A DNA stretch of 64,000 nt from Mucilaginibacter gossypii (GCF_900100945.1 NZ_FNCG01000002.1:165930-229929), one strand, 5' to 3'; numbered from the stretch's first letter, positions 35,606 to 45,437 are shown. Translations and numbers: made by a program. The notes: generated by a model from the sequence alone, not told the origin.

Positions 35606-37171
35606 ATGAATTTTAAAAAAAGCTTATTAACCATATCATACCTTTTTTCATTTTCTGCAATATTAGCTGGTTTAACGCTCATTAATAGCTGCAAGCGTAA
35701 ACCGGCATATCAACCTTATAAGTTTACCGGCGATGTGATAGTTGATGGTAAAAAACTGGTACAATTAAAGTGTACCCGCTGCCACTCGTTAGTGCCTGTT
35801 GATGCATTACCGAAAGATGTGTGGCTTAACCATACACTGGTGAATATGGCGCCGTTACTGCACATTTCAACATATGGAGGTTCATCGTACTATAAAAATG
35901 ATCCGCTTGATACTACCGGCGCTACTATTGCCGAATGGACAGCCATTTTGGAATATTATAAAAAAGCTGCACCCGATACATTGATGCCGGCTAAAAAACC
36001 AATCCCATTAATAAATGATTGGGCTGGTTTTACACTTAGAAAGCCTGCACGGGTAGGTTATACCGCTTTTACTACTATGCTTGCTGCCAATGTAACTACA
36101 GGGCGTATGTACAGTGCCGACGCCGTGGATGAAAAATTGTATGCCTGGGACAGTAATTTAAAAATGGACTCCCTCGCCAAATTTCCATCAGCCGCGGTTG
36201 GGGTTAGTTTTGACAAAGATAGTGCCGGGAATAATATAGGCTTTTTCGCCTGTATTGGGCGTATGGCACCAGTTGATTTTCCGAATGGCAAAGTAGTTAA
36301 AGTAAACCTTGATGCGCAGCACGTTAACAACGAACAAACTTATATTGCATCTGATTTGCCCCGGCCTGTTGGCACAATAACAGGCGATTTTAACAAGGAC
36401 GGTTTGCAGGATGTTGTAGTTTGCGGTCAGGGCAAGTTTAAAGGAGGTGTTTACCTGCTTAAGCAAAATAAGGATCATACGTATGAGCAACAAACCATTT
36501 ATGACAAGCCGGGCGCTGCACAAGCTTTAGCCGGCGATTTTAACAACGATGGCTGGACAGATGTAATGCTGTTAACCGGAAGCGGCGATGAAGGCCTTTG
36601 GTTGTTGTTGAATGATCAAAAAGGAGGATTTACAACCCGGAACCTGCTGCATTTTCCGCCGGTTTATGGTTCAAGCAGTTTTCAATTGGTTGATATGGAT
36701 CATGACGGCAAACTTGATCTGGTACTAACCTGCGGCTACAACTACCGTGATTCGAGGATCCTGAAACCTTACCACGGCTTATACATTTTTACCAACACGG
36801 GCGACTGGAACTTTAAACAACGCTGGTTTTACCCTATAAATGGTTGTACTAAAGCCATTGCCACCGATTTTGACGGTGATGGAGATATCGATATTGCTAC
36901 GATAGCTTTCTTTGCCGATATGAAAAATACGCCTGCCGAAGAGTTTGTTTACTTTGAACAGGCTAAACCTTTAGATTTTAAACCTCATGCTTTGCCGATT
37001 AGTAACCTTGGCCATTGGATGTGTATGGAAATGACCGACCTGAACAAGGACGGCAAACCCGACATTGTATTAGGTAATTATGCAGATGGTTTTATGTTCC
37101 AGGATGGTTTTAAACCTAATTGGGACCAGCACCTGCCATTGATAATGCTTGAAAATCACACCAAAAAGTAA
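35606..37171 (+). CDS. Haem-binding FG-GAP lipoprotein A (CxxCH + propeller)
   Basis: 521 residues. Lipobox INSC (C29). One cytochrome-c motif CTRCH at 56-60, inside LVQLKCTRCHSL, with a later Met (VNMAPLL) as possible sixth haem ligand. The remainder is an FG-GAP propeller with DFNKDGLQD, DFNNDGWTD, DMDHDGKLD, DFDGDGDID and DLNKDGKPD. A c-type haem would need periplasmic maturation, and export as a lipoprotein fits that. It is a likely electron carrier on a binding scaffold. It is paralogous to the next gene, 16 bases away. Confidence 0.85.
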   Translation: MNFKKSLLTISYLFSFSAILAGLTLINSCKRKPAYQPYKFTGDVIVDGKKLVQLKCTRCHSLVPVDALPKDVWLNHTLVNMAPLLHISTYGGSSYYKNDPLDTTGATIAEWTAILEYYKKAAPDTLMPAKKPIPLINDWAGFTLRKPARVGYTAFTTMLAANVTTGRMYSADAVDEKLYAWDSNLKMDSLAKFPSAAVGVSFDKDSAGNNIGFFACIGRMAPVDFPNGKVVKVNLDAQHVNNEQTYIASDLPRPVGTITGDFNKDGLQDVVVCGQGKFKGGVYLLKQNKDHTYEQQTIYDKPGAAQALAGDFNNDGWTDVMLLTGSGDEGLWLLLNDQKGGFTTRNLLHFPPVYGSSSFQLVDMDHDGKLDLVLTCGYNYRDSRILKPYHGLYIFTNTGDWNFKQRWFYPINGCTKAIATDFDGDGDIDIATIAFFADMKNTPAEEFVYFEQAKPLDFKPHALPISNLGHWMCMEMTDLNKDGKPDIVLGNYADGFMFQDGFKPNWDQHLPLIMLENHTKK

Positions 37172-37187
37172 AGCGATACCGAACTGT

Positions 37188-38741
37188 ATGAGTAAAGCAG
37201 GAGGGGTGAGCATAATAAAACGAAACGTATTGTTGCTGATTATAATATTCGCAGCTGTTGTTATTGCCGCATTGAATAGTTGCGGCGATAATGAACCGAG
37301 CGACGAAGAGCTTTTGGCCGACGCTAAAAAAACGGCGTTCAAACATTGCGGCAGCTGTCATGAACCGCCCGATGCTTCTGTACTGGATAGTGCCACCTGG
37401 GACAAGCACATATTACCAGCCATGGGAGCAAAACTTGGCATGCGCCCTTTTATGGACCAGTATATAGCCGGTCCAGGGGCCGAGCTCTCTCTTGCCGATT
37501 GGACAAAGATTGTTGTTTACTATAGGTACGCCTCGCCCAAAAAACTAAAAATTCCTAAACCGGATGCCCTGCTCGATTCGGCTATATTTTCGGTGAAAAG
37601 GCCTGCTAATGTTGATACTACATCTGGGGAGGCCATGACCACCATGATTAAGTTTAATGACGTTGATAAGCACTTTTATACAGGAGATGCCGGCAATAAG
37701 CTTTACCGCTGGAGTAGTGATCTTACAGCTACCCTGGTCAAAAAATTCCATTCGCCAATAACCGATGCTACCTTTTATCAGTCGGCAACCGAACCTAACA
37801 GCGCCGTAGTTACCTGCATCGGGATCCTTCCGCCTAATGATCAACTCAAAGGAACCTTAACACATATTAATCTCGACAAAAAATCAAAAGATACCACCCT
37901 AATGGCCGATAGTCTGCCACGCCCGGTTAAAAGTGCGGCGGCCGACTTTAACAAAGATGGCCTGATGGATTATATTAGTTGCGGTTTTGGCCGCGACCGG
38001 GGTGGTTTGTTCCTATTACAGCAACAAACTAATCATACATTCAAAAGAAAGATCATCCGTGCAGTTCCTGGTCCTGAAATAGTTTGTACCGGCGATTTTA
38101 ACGGCGATGGCTGGCCTGATATTGCCTGCCTGTTTGCCCAGGCCGATGAAGGGATCTGGCTGTTTCTGAACGATAAAAAGGGAGGATTTACTACCCAAAA
38201 TATCATACGTTTTCCATCGGTTTACGGGTCGAGCAGTTTCCAGTTGATGGATGTTAACCACGATGGTAAACTTGATATAGTTTACACCTGCGGAGATAAC
38301 AATGATTACTCGCCTATATTTAAGCCCTATCATGGAGTTTATATATTTACCAATCAAGGCAACTGGAAATTTATACAAACCTACTTTTACCATATCAACG
38401 GCTGCTCCAAAGCAATAGCCGCCGATTTTGATAAGGACGGAGATCTTGATCTTGCTGTAATAGCTTTCTTTCCTGATTATAAATATCATCCTACCGAAGG
38501 TTTTACCTATCACGAGCAGGTTAGCCCGGGCAAGTTTGAAGTACACGAGGTTCCCGTTAATTTATTAGGTCGTTGGATTTCGATGGAAGCCGGTGATATT
38601 GATGGCGATGGCGATACTGATCTGGTTTTGGGCAATTTTTCGGTAGGGGCCCAGGGCCTCATGAACCAAAAGGATTATAAACCTAATTGGGACATGTACG
38701 AGCCGATTATTGTACTGCAGAATAAAACGATTAAAAAGTAG
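37188..38741 (+). CDS. Haem-binding FG-GAP lipoprotein B, tandem paralogue
   Basis: 517 residues from the ATG at 37188 (MSKAGGVSII). The frame's earlier ATG at 37149 would overlap the previous gene by 23 bases and weaken the signal peptide. Lipobox LNSC (C32), CGSCH haem motif at 54-58, then an FG-GAP propeller with DFNKDGLMD, DFNGDGWPD, DVNHDGKLD, DFDKDGDLD and DIDGDGDTD. Same architecture and long matching stretches (VYGSSSFQLxD, KPYHGxYIFTN) as the preceding gene, so a tandem duplication that has since diverged. Role as for its paralogue, unproven. Confidence 0.85.
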   Translation: MSKAGGVSIIKRNVLLLIIIFAAVVIAALNSCGDNEPSDEELLADAKKTAFKHCGSCHEPPDASVLDSATWDKHILPAMGAKLGMRPFMDQYIAGPGAELSLADWTKIVVYYRYASPKKLKIPKPDALLDSAIFSVKRPANVDTTSGEAMTTMIKFNDVDKHFYTGDAGNKLYRWSSDLTATLVKKFHSPITDATFYQSATEPNSAVVTCIGILPPNDQLKGTLTHINLDKKSKDTTLMADSLPRPVKSAAADFNKDGLMDYISCGFGRDRGGLFLLQQQTNHTFKRKIIRAVPGPEIVCTGDFNGDGWPDIACLFAQADEGIWLFLNDKKGGFTTQNIIRFPSVYGSSSFQLMDVNHDGKLDIVYTCGDNNDYSPIFKPYHGVYIFTNQGNWKFIQTYFYHINGCSKAIAADFDKDGDLDLAVIAFFPDYKYHPTEGFTYHEQVSPGKFEVHEVPVNLLGRWISMEAGDIDGDGDTDLVLGNFSVGAQGLMNQKDYKPNWDMYEPIIVLQNKTIKK

Positions 38742-38824
38742 GGTTTCATTAACCGTTTTAATAAGGACAGAGGTTGTCTTGATAAGAAACTGGTAAATTG
38801 ATTACTAAAGCCCCAAAACGTATC

Positions 38825-38899
38825 ATTTGTACAACAAATTGATAAATAAGTACCGCTGTATCTGGTTGTATGTTAAGTAGTTTTACCATACTTATTTAT
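38825..38899. promoter_or_regulatory. Inverted repeats upstream of the GH2 gene
   Basis: ATTTGT-ACA-ACAAAT (38825-38839) and a wider pair ATAAATAAGTA (38842-38852) with TACTTATTTAT (38889-38899), all within 90 bases before the GH2 start. Candidate operator and stem-loop; the regulator is unknown. Confidence 0.45.
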
Positions 38900-38910
38900 T
38901 GATATACTAA

Positions 38911-41700
38911 ATGAACAAAAGTATCTGCTCAGCTTTAGGTGTTATAGCTGCCTGTATTTTACCTGCCTTTGTTTTGGCACAATCAGGAGTTGTAAAACAA
39001 GTTAAATTAAGCAATTTCGATTTGCAATCATCGGCCTTGGTAAATGCAACAGGCACTGAACTTTCCAATACACAATACCACTCGCCGGTGTATTGGTTTC
39101 CCGTAAAAGTACCATCAACAGTACTTACCGGACTGGTGGCCAATCACATCTATCCAGATCCATACCAGGGTCTTAATAATATGCTGATCCCCGATGCCTC
39201 CGATCAGTTTAATAAAGAATATAACCTGGAACAATATAGTCATCTGCCTAATGACCCTAACCCATGGAAAAAGCCTTATTGGTACCGCACTACCTTTAAA
39301 GTGCCGGCTGCAGATAAAGGCCGTCGTTTTCAATTGATCTTTAAAGGTATTAACTACCGGGCAGCTGTATGGCTTAACGGCAAGCAAATTGCCGACAGTA
39401 CCCAGATGGCTGGTATGTTTGCTGAACATAACCTTGATGTAAGCAATATAATTAAAGCTGGGGCTGAAAATGCCCTCGCCGTGAAAATTTACCCGCTTGA
39501 TTATCCGGGATATCCTGCAAAGGAGCAGTTGAAAGCCCTCGGCCCGTTTTATGAAAATGGCGGCCCAACGGGTGATATCGGCAAAAACGTAACTATGCTT
39601 TGTTCATCAGGATGGGATTGGATCCCGCCCGTGCGCGACCGTAATATGGGGATCTGGCAGCCAGTGTTTTTACGCACAAGTGGCGCGGTAACTATCGGCA
39701 GGCCAAAGCTGATTACGGATTTGCCAAGCCTGCCTGATACCGGTACAGCCAAGCTTTCATTAAACCTGACATTAACCAATAATACAACTGCAACACATGG
39801 CGGTAAACTAACCGTCAGCATAAAGCCCGAAAATTTTGCAGGCGCACCGGTTCAGTTTAGTCAGCCAGTCGTTGTACTTGCTGGTGCCGAAAAAGCGGTT
39901 GAGTTAAACGCTGATAAGATTAGCCAGCTGATAATCCATCAGCCTAAATTATGGTGGCCAAACGGTTACGGTAAGGCAAACCTGTACCGGATCCGTATGC
40001 AGTATGCTGAAGGGAATACTGTAAGTGACGATACCACTTTTGTTTTTGGCATCCGCAAGGTGGCTTCAAAAGCCGAAACTACAGCCAATGGTTTTGTGCG
40101 CCGTAAGTTTTATGTTAATGGGAAGGAAGTGCATTTGGTAGGTGGCGCCTGGGTACCGGATATGATGGTGAACCGCGATTCGGCCCGTTACGATTATGAG
40201 ATGCACCTGTGCCGTAACGCCAACGTAAACCTGGTACGTATCTGGGGAGGTGGTGTTACCGAGCCGGATGCTTTCTGGAATGCTGCCGATAAATACGGGC
40301 AGATGGTATGGTCAGACTTTTGGATTACCGGCGATACCCAGGGTGAATTTAAAGGTTCGCCTGATTGGCCGCTGGAGGGTAACGTATTCATCAAAAACGT
40401 AGAAAGTACCATCTACCGCATCCGCAACCATCCAAGCTTATTGGTATGGACAGGTGGCAACGAAGGCCATGCCCGTAAAGAGCTATATGATATAATGCGT
40501 AATGATATTATCACTTTAGATGGTACACGTCCCTTCATTCCAAGTTCGTCGGGCTTTGCCAAACTGCCGGAAGGCTGGAAGGGTTCGTGGCCTGATGATA
40601 TGCCGTCGGGCGTTTATAGTGGTGGCCCTTATGAATGGAAAGACCCCAAAGACTATTATAAACTGGCCGATGCTGCTAAAGACTGGGTGTTTAAAGACGA
40701 AACCGGCCTACCGTCACAACCACCATATACAACTCTGCCGAAGATCATCCCTAATTTGGTTTGGGATACCAACTTGCCTTTTCCGCTTAATAATTCATGG
40801 GGCTACCATGACGCGGCAACCGGAGCCGGTAAATATGATAAGTATTATGAAGAAATGACCAAAAGGTATGGCAAGCCAAGTAGTATCGTTAATTTTTCGG
40901 ACAAGATGCAGCTCATGAACGCCTTAGGTTACCAGGGTATTTTTGAAGCTGATGGCCATAAACTGAACGAAACCGGCGGCGTAATGCTCTGGAAGTTAAA
41001 TGCGGCTTTACCAAGTGTAATATGGCAAATTTACGACTGGTACCTTGAACCTAATGCCGGCTACTATACTATGCAAAATGCCTGCGAGCCTATCCACATC
41101 CAGTATAATTATGATAATTCATCAATAGCAATCATCAACCGTACACACCATGCCACCGGAAGCTTAACTGCTACGGCCGATATTTATGATATCAACAGTA
41201 AGCTGATTAAATCAGAAAAGGTTGGCAATGTAGGATTGGCGCAAACTGGTGTTAAGGAAGTGATTCAGCTCAAAGATGCACTTGCCGCTACCAAAGGCGT
41301 AAGTTTTGTAGTGTTGAACCTGACTAATGCGGCAGGTAAAACCGTATCACATAATGTTTACTGGCTATCGGCCACTGATGACTTTAAGTCATTGAACGAT
41401 ATGAAACATGCACAGGTACAGGGAAAAGTGATCAAAGCTGAAAAAGGATTAAGCGAAAATAAGTGGACTATGCAGTTTACCAATAACTCCAATCAACTGG
41501 CATTCTTTGTCCGCCCGCAATTGATGAAAAACGGCGAGGAGGTTATGCCAAGTTATTGGACTGGTAATTACTTTAGCTTGGCACCACATGAAAGGATTAT
41601 AGTATCGGTAAGCGCCCCGGTAGCCAAATTAGGCGCGGCAAAATCAACCGTATTACTCGAAGGCTGGAATCTGGATAAGCAGGTGATAACATTGCCCTGA
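38911..41700 (+). CDS. GH2 exo-glycosidase (exo-beta-glucosaminidase or beta-mannosidase type)
   Basis: 929 residues with a signal peptide (VIAACILPAFVLAQ). The jelly-roll domain (about 60-240), immunoglobulin-like domain, and TIM barrel (about 390-690) are followed by C-terminal beta domains. Acid/base E518 lies in WTGGNEGHA and the probable nucleophile E597 in FKDETGLPSQP, a spacing of 79 residues, close to the exo-beta-D-glucosaminidase CsxA (E469/E541). WIWGGG-like VRIWGGGVTEPD is also typical. Removes terminal beta-linked GlcN or mannose residues. It closes the PUL, and a terminator follows. Confidence 0.9.
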   Translation: MNKSICSALGVIAACILPAFVLAQSGVVKQVKLSNFDLQSSALVNATGTELSNTQYHSPVYWFPVKVPSTVLTGLVANHIYPDPYQGLNNMLIPDASDQFNKEYNLEQYSHLPNDPNPWKKPYWYRTTFKVPAADKGRRFQLIFKGINYRAAVWLNGKQIADSTQMAGMFAEHNLDVSNIIKAGAENALAVKIYPLDYPGYPAKEQLKALGPFYENGGPTGDIGKNVTMLCSSGWDWIPPVRDRNMGIWQPVFLRTSGAVTIGRPKLITDLPSLPDTGTAKLSLNLTLTNNTTATHGGKLTVSIKPENFAGAPVQFSQPVVVLAGAEKAVELNADKISQLIIHQPKLWWPNGYGKANLYRIRMQYAEGNTVSDDTTFVFGIRKVASKAETTANGFVRRKFYVNGKEVHLVGGAWVPDMMVNRDSARYDYEMHLCRNANVNLVRIWGGGVTEPDAFWNAADKYGQMVWSDFWITGDTQGEFKGSPDWPLEGNVFIKNVESTIYRIRNHPSLLVWTGGNEGHARKELYDIMRNDIITLDGTRPFIPSSSGFAKLPEGWKGSWPDDMPSGVYSGGPYEWKDPKDYYKLADAAKDWVFKDETGLPSQPPYTTLPKIIPNLVWDTNLPFPLNNSWGYHDAATGAGKYDKYYEEMTKRYGKPSSIVNFSDKMQLMNALGYQGIFEADGHKLNETGGVMLWKLNAALPSVIWQIYDWYLEPNAGYYTMQNACEPIHIQYNYDNSSIAIINRTHHATGSLTATADIYDINSKLIKSEKVGNVGLAQTGVKEVIQLKDALAATKGVSFVVLNLTNAAGKTVSHNVYWLSATDDFKSLNDMKHAQVQGKVIKAEKGLSENKWTMQFTNNSNQLAFFVRPQLMKNGEEVMPSYWTGNYFSLAPHERIIVSVSAPVAKLGAAKSTVLLEGWNLDKQVITLP

Positions 41701-41725
41701 AATTTTTAAAACTTAATATGTTCGC

Positions 41726-41774
41726 AAAGGCGCGAAGACGCAAAGTTTTTTCTTAGCGGCTTCGCGCCTTTTTT
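41726..41774 (+). terminator. Terminator after the GH2 gene
   Basis: AAAGGCGCGAAG and CTTCGCGCCTTT arms with a 22-base loop, then a T run. The left arm belongs to an 8-base-period stretch (CGCAAAGG, CGCGAAGA, CGCAAAG), so it may be a dispersed element serving as terminator. Confidence 0.8.
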
Positions 41775-41919
41775 GCTATAATATTAATAACAAAACCGTA
41801 AGCTTTAAGCTTTGTGCATTCAGCTTTTAACTTTTTTTAAGTTAAATTTTGTTTAAGAATGACTTACCATACAGGTTCTGTTTTGAAAATCTGCTTATCT
41901 TGCTCAACGCATTTTACAT

Positions 41920-43230
41920 ATGGAAAATACAGATGTAATTATCATAGGAGGGGGAGCCGCGGGTTTGATGGCCGCCCGTACGCTTGCCAAAGCAGGTAAA
42001 AATGTTGTGCTGCTTGAAGGCCGAAACCGGCTTGGCGGTCGCATTCACACACTAGAGCATGGCACATCATTAGAGCCTGCTGAACTGGGTGCTGAGTTTA
42101 TTCATGGCGATTTGCCCATAACCCAAAGCTTGCTTAATGAAGCTGACATTAAATATACCCATGCCTCCGCCTCTATGTGGAAATATGAGGATGGAAAGTT
42201 TATAGCCGAAGGGCACGTTATTGAGCATTGGGACGAATTTCTGGAAAGCATCATGCAACTGAAGCATGATATGAGCATTGAAGCGTTCATGCAGCAGGAG
42301 TTTTCGGGCGAACGATATGGAGGGCTCCGGGAATCGGTGCGGGGCTATGTATCGGGATATGATAATGCCGATCCTAAAAAAGCCAGTGCCTTTTCTATCC
42401 GTAAAGAGTGGCAAAATGAGCATGAGGATGCGCAGTATCGTGTAGAAGGAGGTTACTGTACGTTAATCAGCTATTTGGCAAATGAGTTTAAACAGGCAGG
42501 TGGGCATATTTATCTTAATGCCGTTGCAAAAGATATTGACTGGGGCCAACATCATGTTACAGTAAGCACTGATATTGGGATAACCTACCAGGCCCGGCAG
42601 CTATTGATTGCCGTACCGCTCGGAATTTTACAGGCTGAGGTCGGGTTGAAGGCTACACTGAGTTTTGACCCCCCGGTTGATTATTATATCAATGCCTTAA
42701 AATCGCTTGGCTTTGGAGCGGTGATCAAGGTGTTACTTGAGTTTGACGAAGCATTTTGGTATAGTGATGAAACCCGGCAAATGACCGGTGCCGATCTCGA
42801 AGATATGGGCTTTCTGTTTTCAAATAAAGCAATCCCCGTTTGGTGGACCCAAATGCCGGTACATCGCCCGCTGCTTACCGGTTGGCTTGGTGGACCACCT
42901 GCTGCCGCCCGTATAAATACCAGCGACGAGGATGTTTTGATAGAAGCACTCGGCTCCATCTCCAATATTTTTAAGATAGATATCGCGAAACTGAAAGAAA
43001 AACTCCTTACCTGGAATGTAATCAACTGGACTGTCGATCCGTTTTCGAGAGGTTCATATAGCTATGATACCATAGAAACAGCCGAAGCACGAAAGATCCT
43101 GAGCCATCCTATTGGCGATACCTTATTTTTTGCAGGCGAGTATCTGTATGAAGGAACGGCAATGGGAACTGTTGAGGCGGCTTTGACGAGTGGGTTGAGG
43201 GCTGCGGAGATGTTGTTGGACTATGAATAA
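41920..43230 (+). CDS. FAD-dependent amine oxidase-like protein
   Basis: 436 residues. The N-terminal dinucleotide-binding motif is IIIGGGAAGLMAAR (glycines at 10-12 and 15), followed by E34 in LLEGRNRLGGRIHT, the GG-doublet signature of the monoamine-oxidase family. The C-terminal FAD motif is FFAGEYLYEGTAMGTVEAAL. No signal peptide is seen, so it is cytoplasmic. Relatives oxidise amines or polyamines and release H2O2. The actual substrate is unknown. It is convergent with the GH8 gene and is the third oxidative enzyme type near the PUL, though not obviously part of it. Confidence 0.9.
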   Translation: MENTDVIIIGGGAAGLMAARTLAKAGKNVVLLEGRNRLGGRIHTLEHGTSLEPAELGAEFIHGDLPITQSLLNEADIKYTHASASMWKYEDGKFIAEGHVIEHWDEFLESIMQLKHDMSIEAFMQQEFSGERYGGLRESVRGYVSGYDNADPKKASAFSIRKEWQNEHEDAQYRVEGGYCTLISYLANEFKQAGGHIYLNAVAKDIDWGQHHVTVSTDIGITYQARQLLIAVPLGILQAEVGLKATLSFDPPVDYYINALKSLGFGAVIKVLLEFDEAFWYSDETRQMTGADLEDMGFLFSNKAIPVWWTQMPVHRPLLTGWLGGPPAAARINTSDEDVLIEALGSISNIFKIDIAKLKEKLLTWNVINWTVDPFSRGSYSYDTIETAEARKILSHPIGDTLFFAGEYLYEGTAMGTVEAALTSGLRAAEMLLDYE

Positions 43231-43258
43231 AAAAATGTCAATGACATGATTGTAGATG

Positions 43259-44509
43259 CTATTGTCCCTTCCAGTAATTTCCACTCACAATAATCATATC
43301 CAACATTTTGATAGTATTATCGTAATAATCATAATCCTTCAGTTTAAAGGCTATTAGATAATCCCAGACTTTATTAAGCCACTGCTGATTACTTTTGTCA
43401 ACCATGGCCGATACCGTAAATGGCGCTATAAAACTTAAAGCTTCGAAGTATCTGCCTTTAATATCATTACCTTCAAGCGTATATCCTGCCGAAATATTAT
43501 CCGGATTGCCATCAGTAGTTTGCGTGATCCATTGATTTATTGGACTAACAAAGCCTTTAGCGCGTTTATCGCCATATAATAAATAATCGGTAGCTATGCG
43601 CCACGGTACCCTACATGCATTGTAATTATAATAACCATCATACTTTGATTCCATGTAGTTGGGCTGAGCAGGCCGGGCTTTAGTCTTTATTCCTCTGATA
43701 AAATCGGGCACCAGGCCTGCGCCCGGGCTGTAGTTTTTTTGCAGATAGTTAAATAAGCGATAGTTTTTATCAATAGCTTTTTGCCATTTACCGGTTTTTG
43801 AGGCGCTTTCAAATGCTTTGAAATTGGCAGGCATAAAATCAGATGAGCGCATATCATAATAATCTTCGCTATCTCCGTCGCTGCCATCGCTTAATAAAAC
43901 AGAAAACGTTTTAGGATTGATTTCGTAGTGCATAATTGCCGCCATAGCGTTCCTGGCTTCCTGCAGGTAGTTGATATGGCCTCTGCTTCCCCATTGCTTA
44001 TCAGCTAACAGAAGGGAGTATGCTATATCTATATCGCCGTCGGTGGCGGCATCCCGGTCGTGGTTTTTACAGTTCTTTAGCTGGGCCCAGGCCATTAAAT
44101 AAGGAGATGCTTTGGCTGGATGGGTTTTATAATATTGATATAAACCATCATAAACGGTTTTTGCCTGCTTATCGTACCCGGCCATCAGTGCGGTAATCAC
44201 CATGCCATAGCCTTGCCCTTCGGATACGCATTCTTTACCTGGCTTTTCAAACCAAACATAAAATTGATTTTTATCGCAGCCGGGTTTAATGTACCTGTGT
44301 TTCCATTGATCGTAAAAAGAGGTTACCTGTCTATCAAGCTGTTGCTGATTGATGTGATTGGGTTTTATTGTACCGGCAGTATACCGGCTATGTTGCGGAA
44401 ACGGCCTTAATGCAACCTGTGCATGAAGGCCGTTTAGTATAAATAGCGAAAATAGCAGCAGGCTATATCGCACGTAGTTCGGGGTAAGCAGCAACCTCTT
44501 CAACATCAT
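43259..44509 (-). CDS. GH8 family glycosidase (endo-beta-glucanase, chitosanase or xylanase type)
   Basis: 416 residues, the family's normal size. Long signal peptide with hydrophobic LLLFSLFILNGLHAQ. Proton donor E97 in CVSEGQGYGM and the conserved ATDGDIDIAYSLLLADKQWG block are the GH8 signatures. The inverting endo-enzyme would cut beta-1,4 glucan, chitosan or xylan outside the cytoplasm. The MMLKRL start lies inside the 3' end of the LysR gene (47-base overlap). Both readings are convincing, since the overlap encodes the LysR C-terminus and the positive N-region of the signal peptide. Confidence 0.93.
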   Translation of the reverse strand: MMLKRLLLTPNYVRYSLLLFSLFILNGLHAQVALRPFPQHSRYTAGTIKPNHINQQQLDRQVTSFYDQWKHRYIKPGCDKNQFYVWFEKPGKECVSEGQGYGMVITALMAGYDKQAKTVYDGLYQYYKTHPAKASPYLMAWAQLKNCKNHDRDAATDGDIDIAYSLLLADKQWGSRGHINYLQEARNAMAAIMHYEINPKTFSVLLSDGSDGDSEDYYDMRSSDFMPANFKAFESASKTGKWQKAIDKNYRLFNYLQKNYSPGAGLVPDFIRGIKTKARPAQPNYMESKYDGYYNYNACRVPWRIATDYLLYGDKRAKGFVSPINQWITQTTDGNPDNISAGYTLEGNDIKGRYFEALSFIAPFTVSAMVDKSNQQWLNKVWDYLIAFKLKDYDYYDNTIKMLDMIIVSGNYWKGQ

Positions 44510-45413
44510 TGCACAATAACTCAGTTTTGCAGAAATGGTTCTTAAGGCAGCTCAAAAAGTTCTGAATTGCCGGTGTATCCTTACAGGTAGCGGCATACCA
44601 CGTGCGTTTTGCAATACTGTGGTGCAACGGTTTTGTAACAATGTGTTTACCGGGCAGGTACGGCTTCACAATCCAGTCGGCCATAACGCTTATTCCGAGG
44701 CCCGCGTTTACCATCTCAATAGTGGCATCTGTGTAGTGGATGCGACTCAATGTTTTGGGCTTTACATGCTGTTCTTGGATGAGTGTTTCGATGACCGGAG
44801 TTTCCTGGTATGAGGGGTCATAAAGAGCCAGGATTAACTCCTGATCCTGGAAGTCGCAGATGTCAATAACGGCCTTTTTTGCCAGGGGATGATCGGCCGG
44901 TAAAATACATATCAGGCGGTCTTCAAAAATGGGTTCATACACTATCTGAGTATTCACCATTTGGGTGCGCACAATACCCAGGTCAAGGTCGCCCCGCATG
45001 AGGTATTCAAGTGGTCGGCGACTAGCATCTGAAACTATATTTATGTTAATATCAGGCCATTGGCTTTTGAAATCTTTAATTACGCCGGGTAACCAATGGT
45101 ATGCAGTATAGCATTGCATACTAATATTAAGCTTACCGGTTTTGCCATTTTTATAGTTGTTAATATCTTCTTCAAGGGTGCGTATTTCGGCCAATATTTT
45201 TTCCGAACTTCGTAGGAAACGATAGCCCACTTCGGTTAGCTGAAGCTTCTTTCCCTGGCGATGGAACACCTCTATGTCCAGTTCTTTTTCCAGTTCTTTT
45301 AACTGGTGGCTCAGGGCCGATTGGGTTAGATGTAAAGCACTTGCTGCTTTGGTCAGCGAACCCTCTTTTGAAATGGTATCAACTAACCTGAAATGATGTA
45401 ATGCAATATTCAT
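44463..45413 (-). CDS. LysR-family transcriptional regulator
   Basis: 316 residues from the ATG at 45413 (MNIALHHFRLVDTIS). The upstream in-frame ATG adds 22 atypical residues and crosses the promoter. The N-terminal winged helix (GSLTKAASALHLTQSALSHQLKELE) is typical of LysR and close to the MetR branch. The effector domain (about 90-300) is complete. It is divergent from the TolC-RND-MFP operon, so control of efflux is the first hypothesis. The GH8 gene overlaps its 3' end and may be translated from the same message. Confidence 0.92.
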   Translation of the reverse strand: MNIALHHFRLVDTISKEGSLTKAASALHLTQSALSHQLKELEKELDIEVFHRQGKKLQLTEVGYRFLRSSEKILAEIRTLEEDINNYKNGKTGKLNISMQCYTAYHWLPGVIKDFKSQWPDININIVSDASRRPLEYLMRGDLDLGIVRTQMVNTQIVYEPIFEDRLICILPADHPLAKKAVIDICDFQDQELILALYDPSYQETPVIETLIQEQHVKPKTLSRIHYTDATIEMVNAGLGISVMADWIVKPYLPGKHIVTKPLHHSIAKRTWYAATCKDTPAIQNFLSCLKNHFCKTELLCNDVEEVAAYPELRAI

Positions 45414-45437
45414 TATTAGTTTTGCTAATGATTTACA

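Noticed and set aside
37149..37187. Earlier start for haem lipoprotein B
   Set aside because: Overlaps the previous gene and weakens the signal peptide; the ATG at 37188 fits better.
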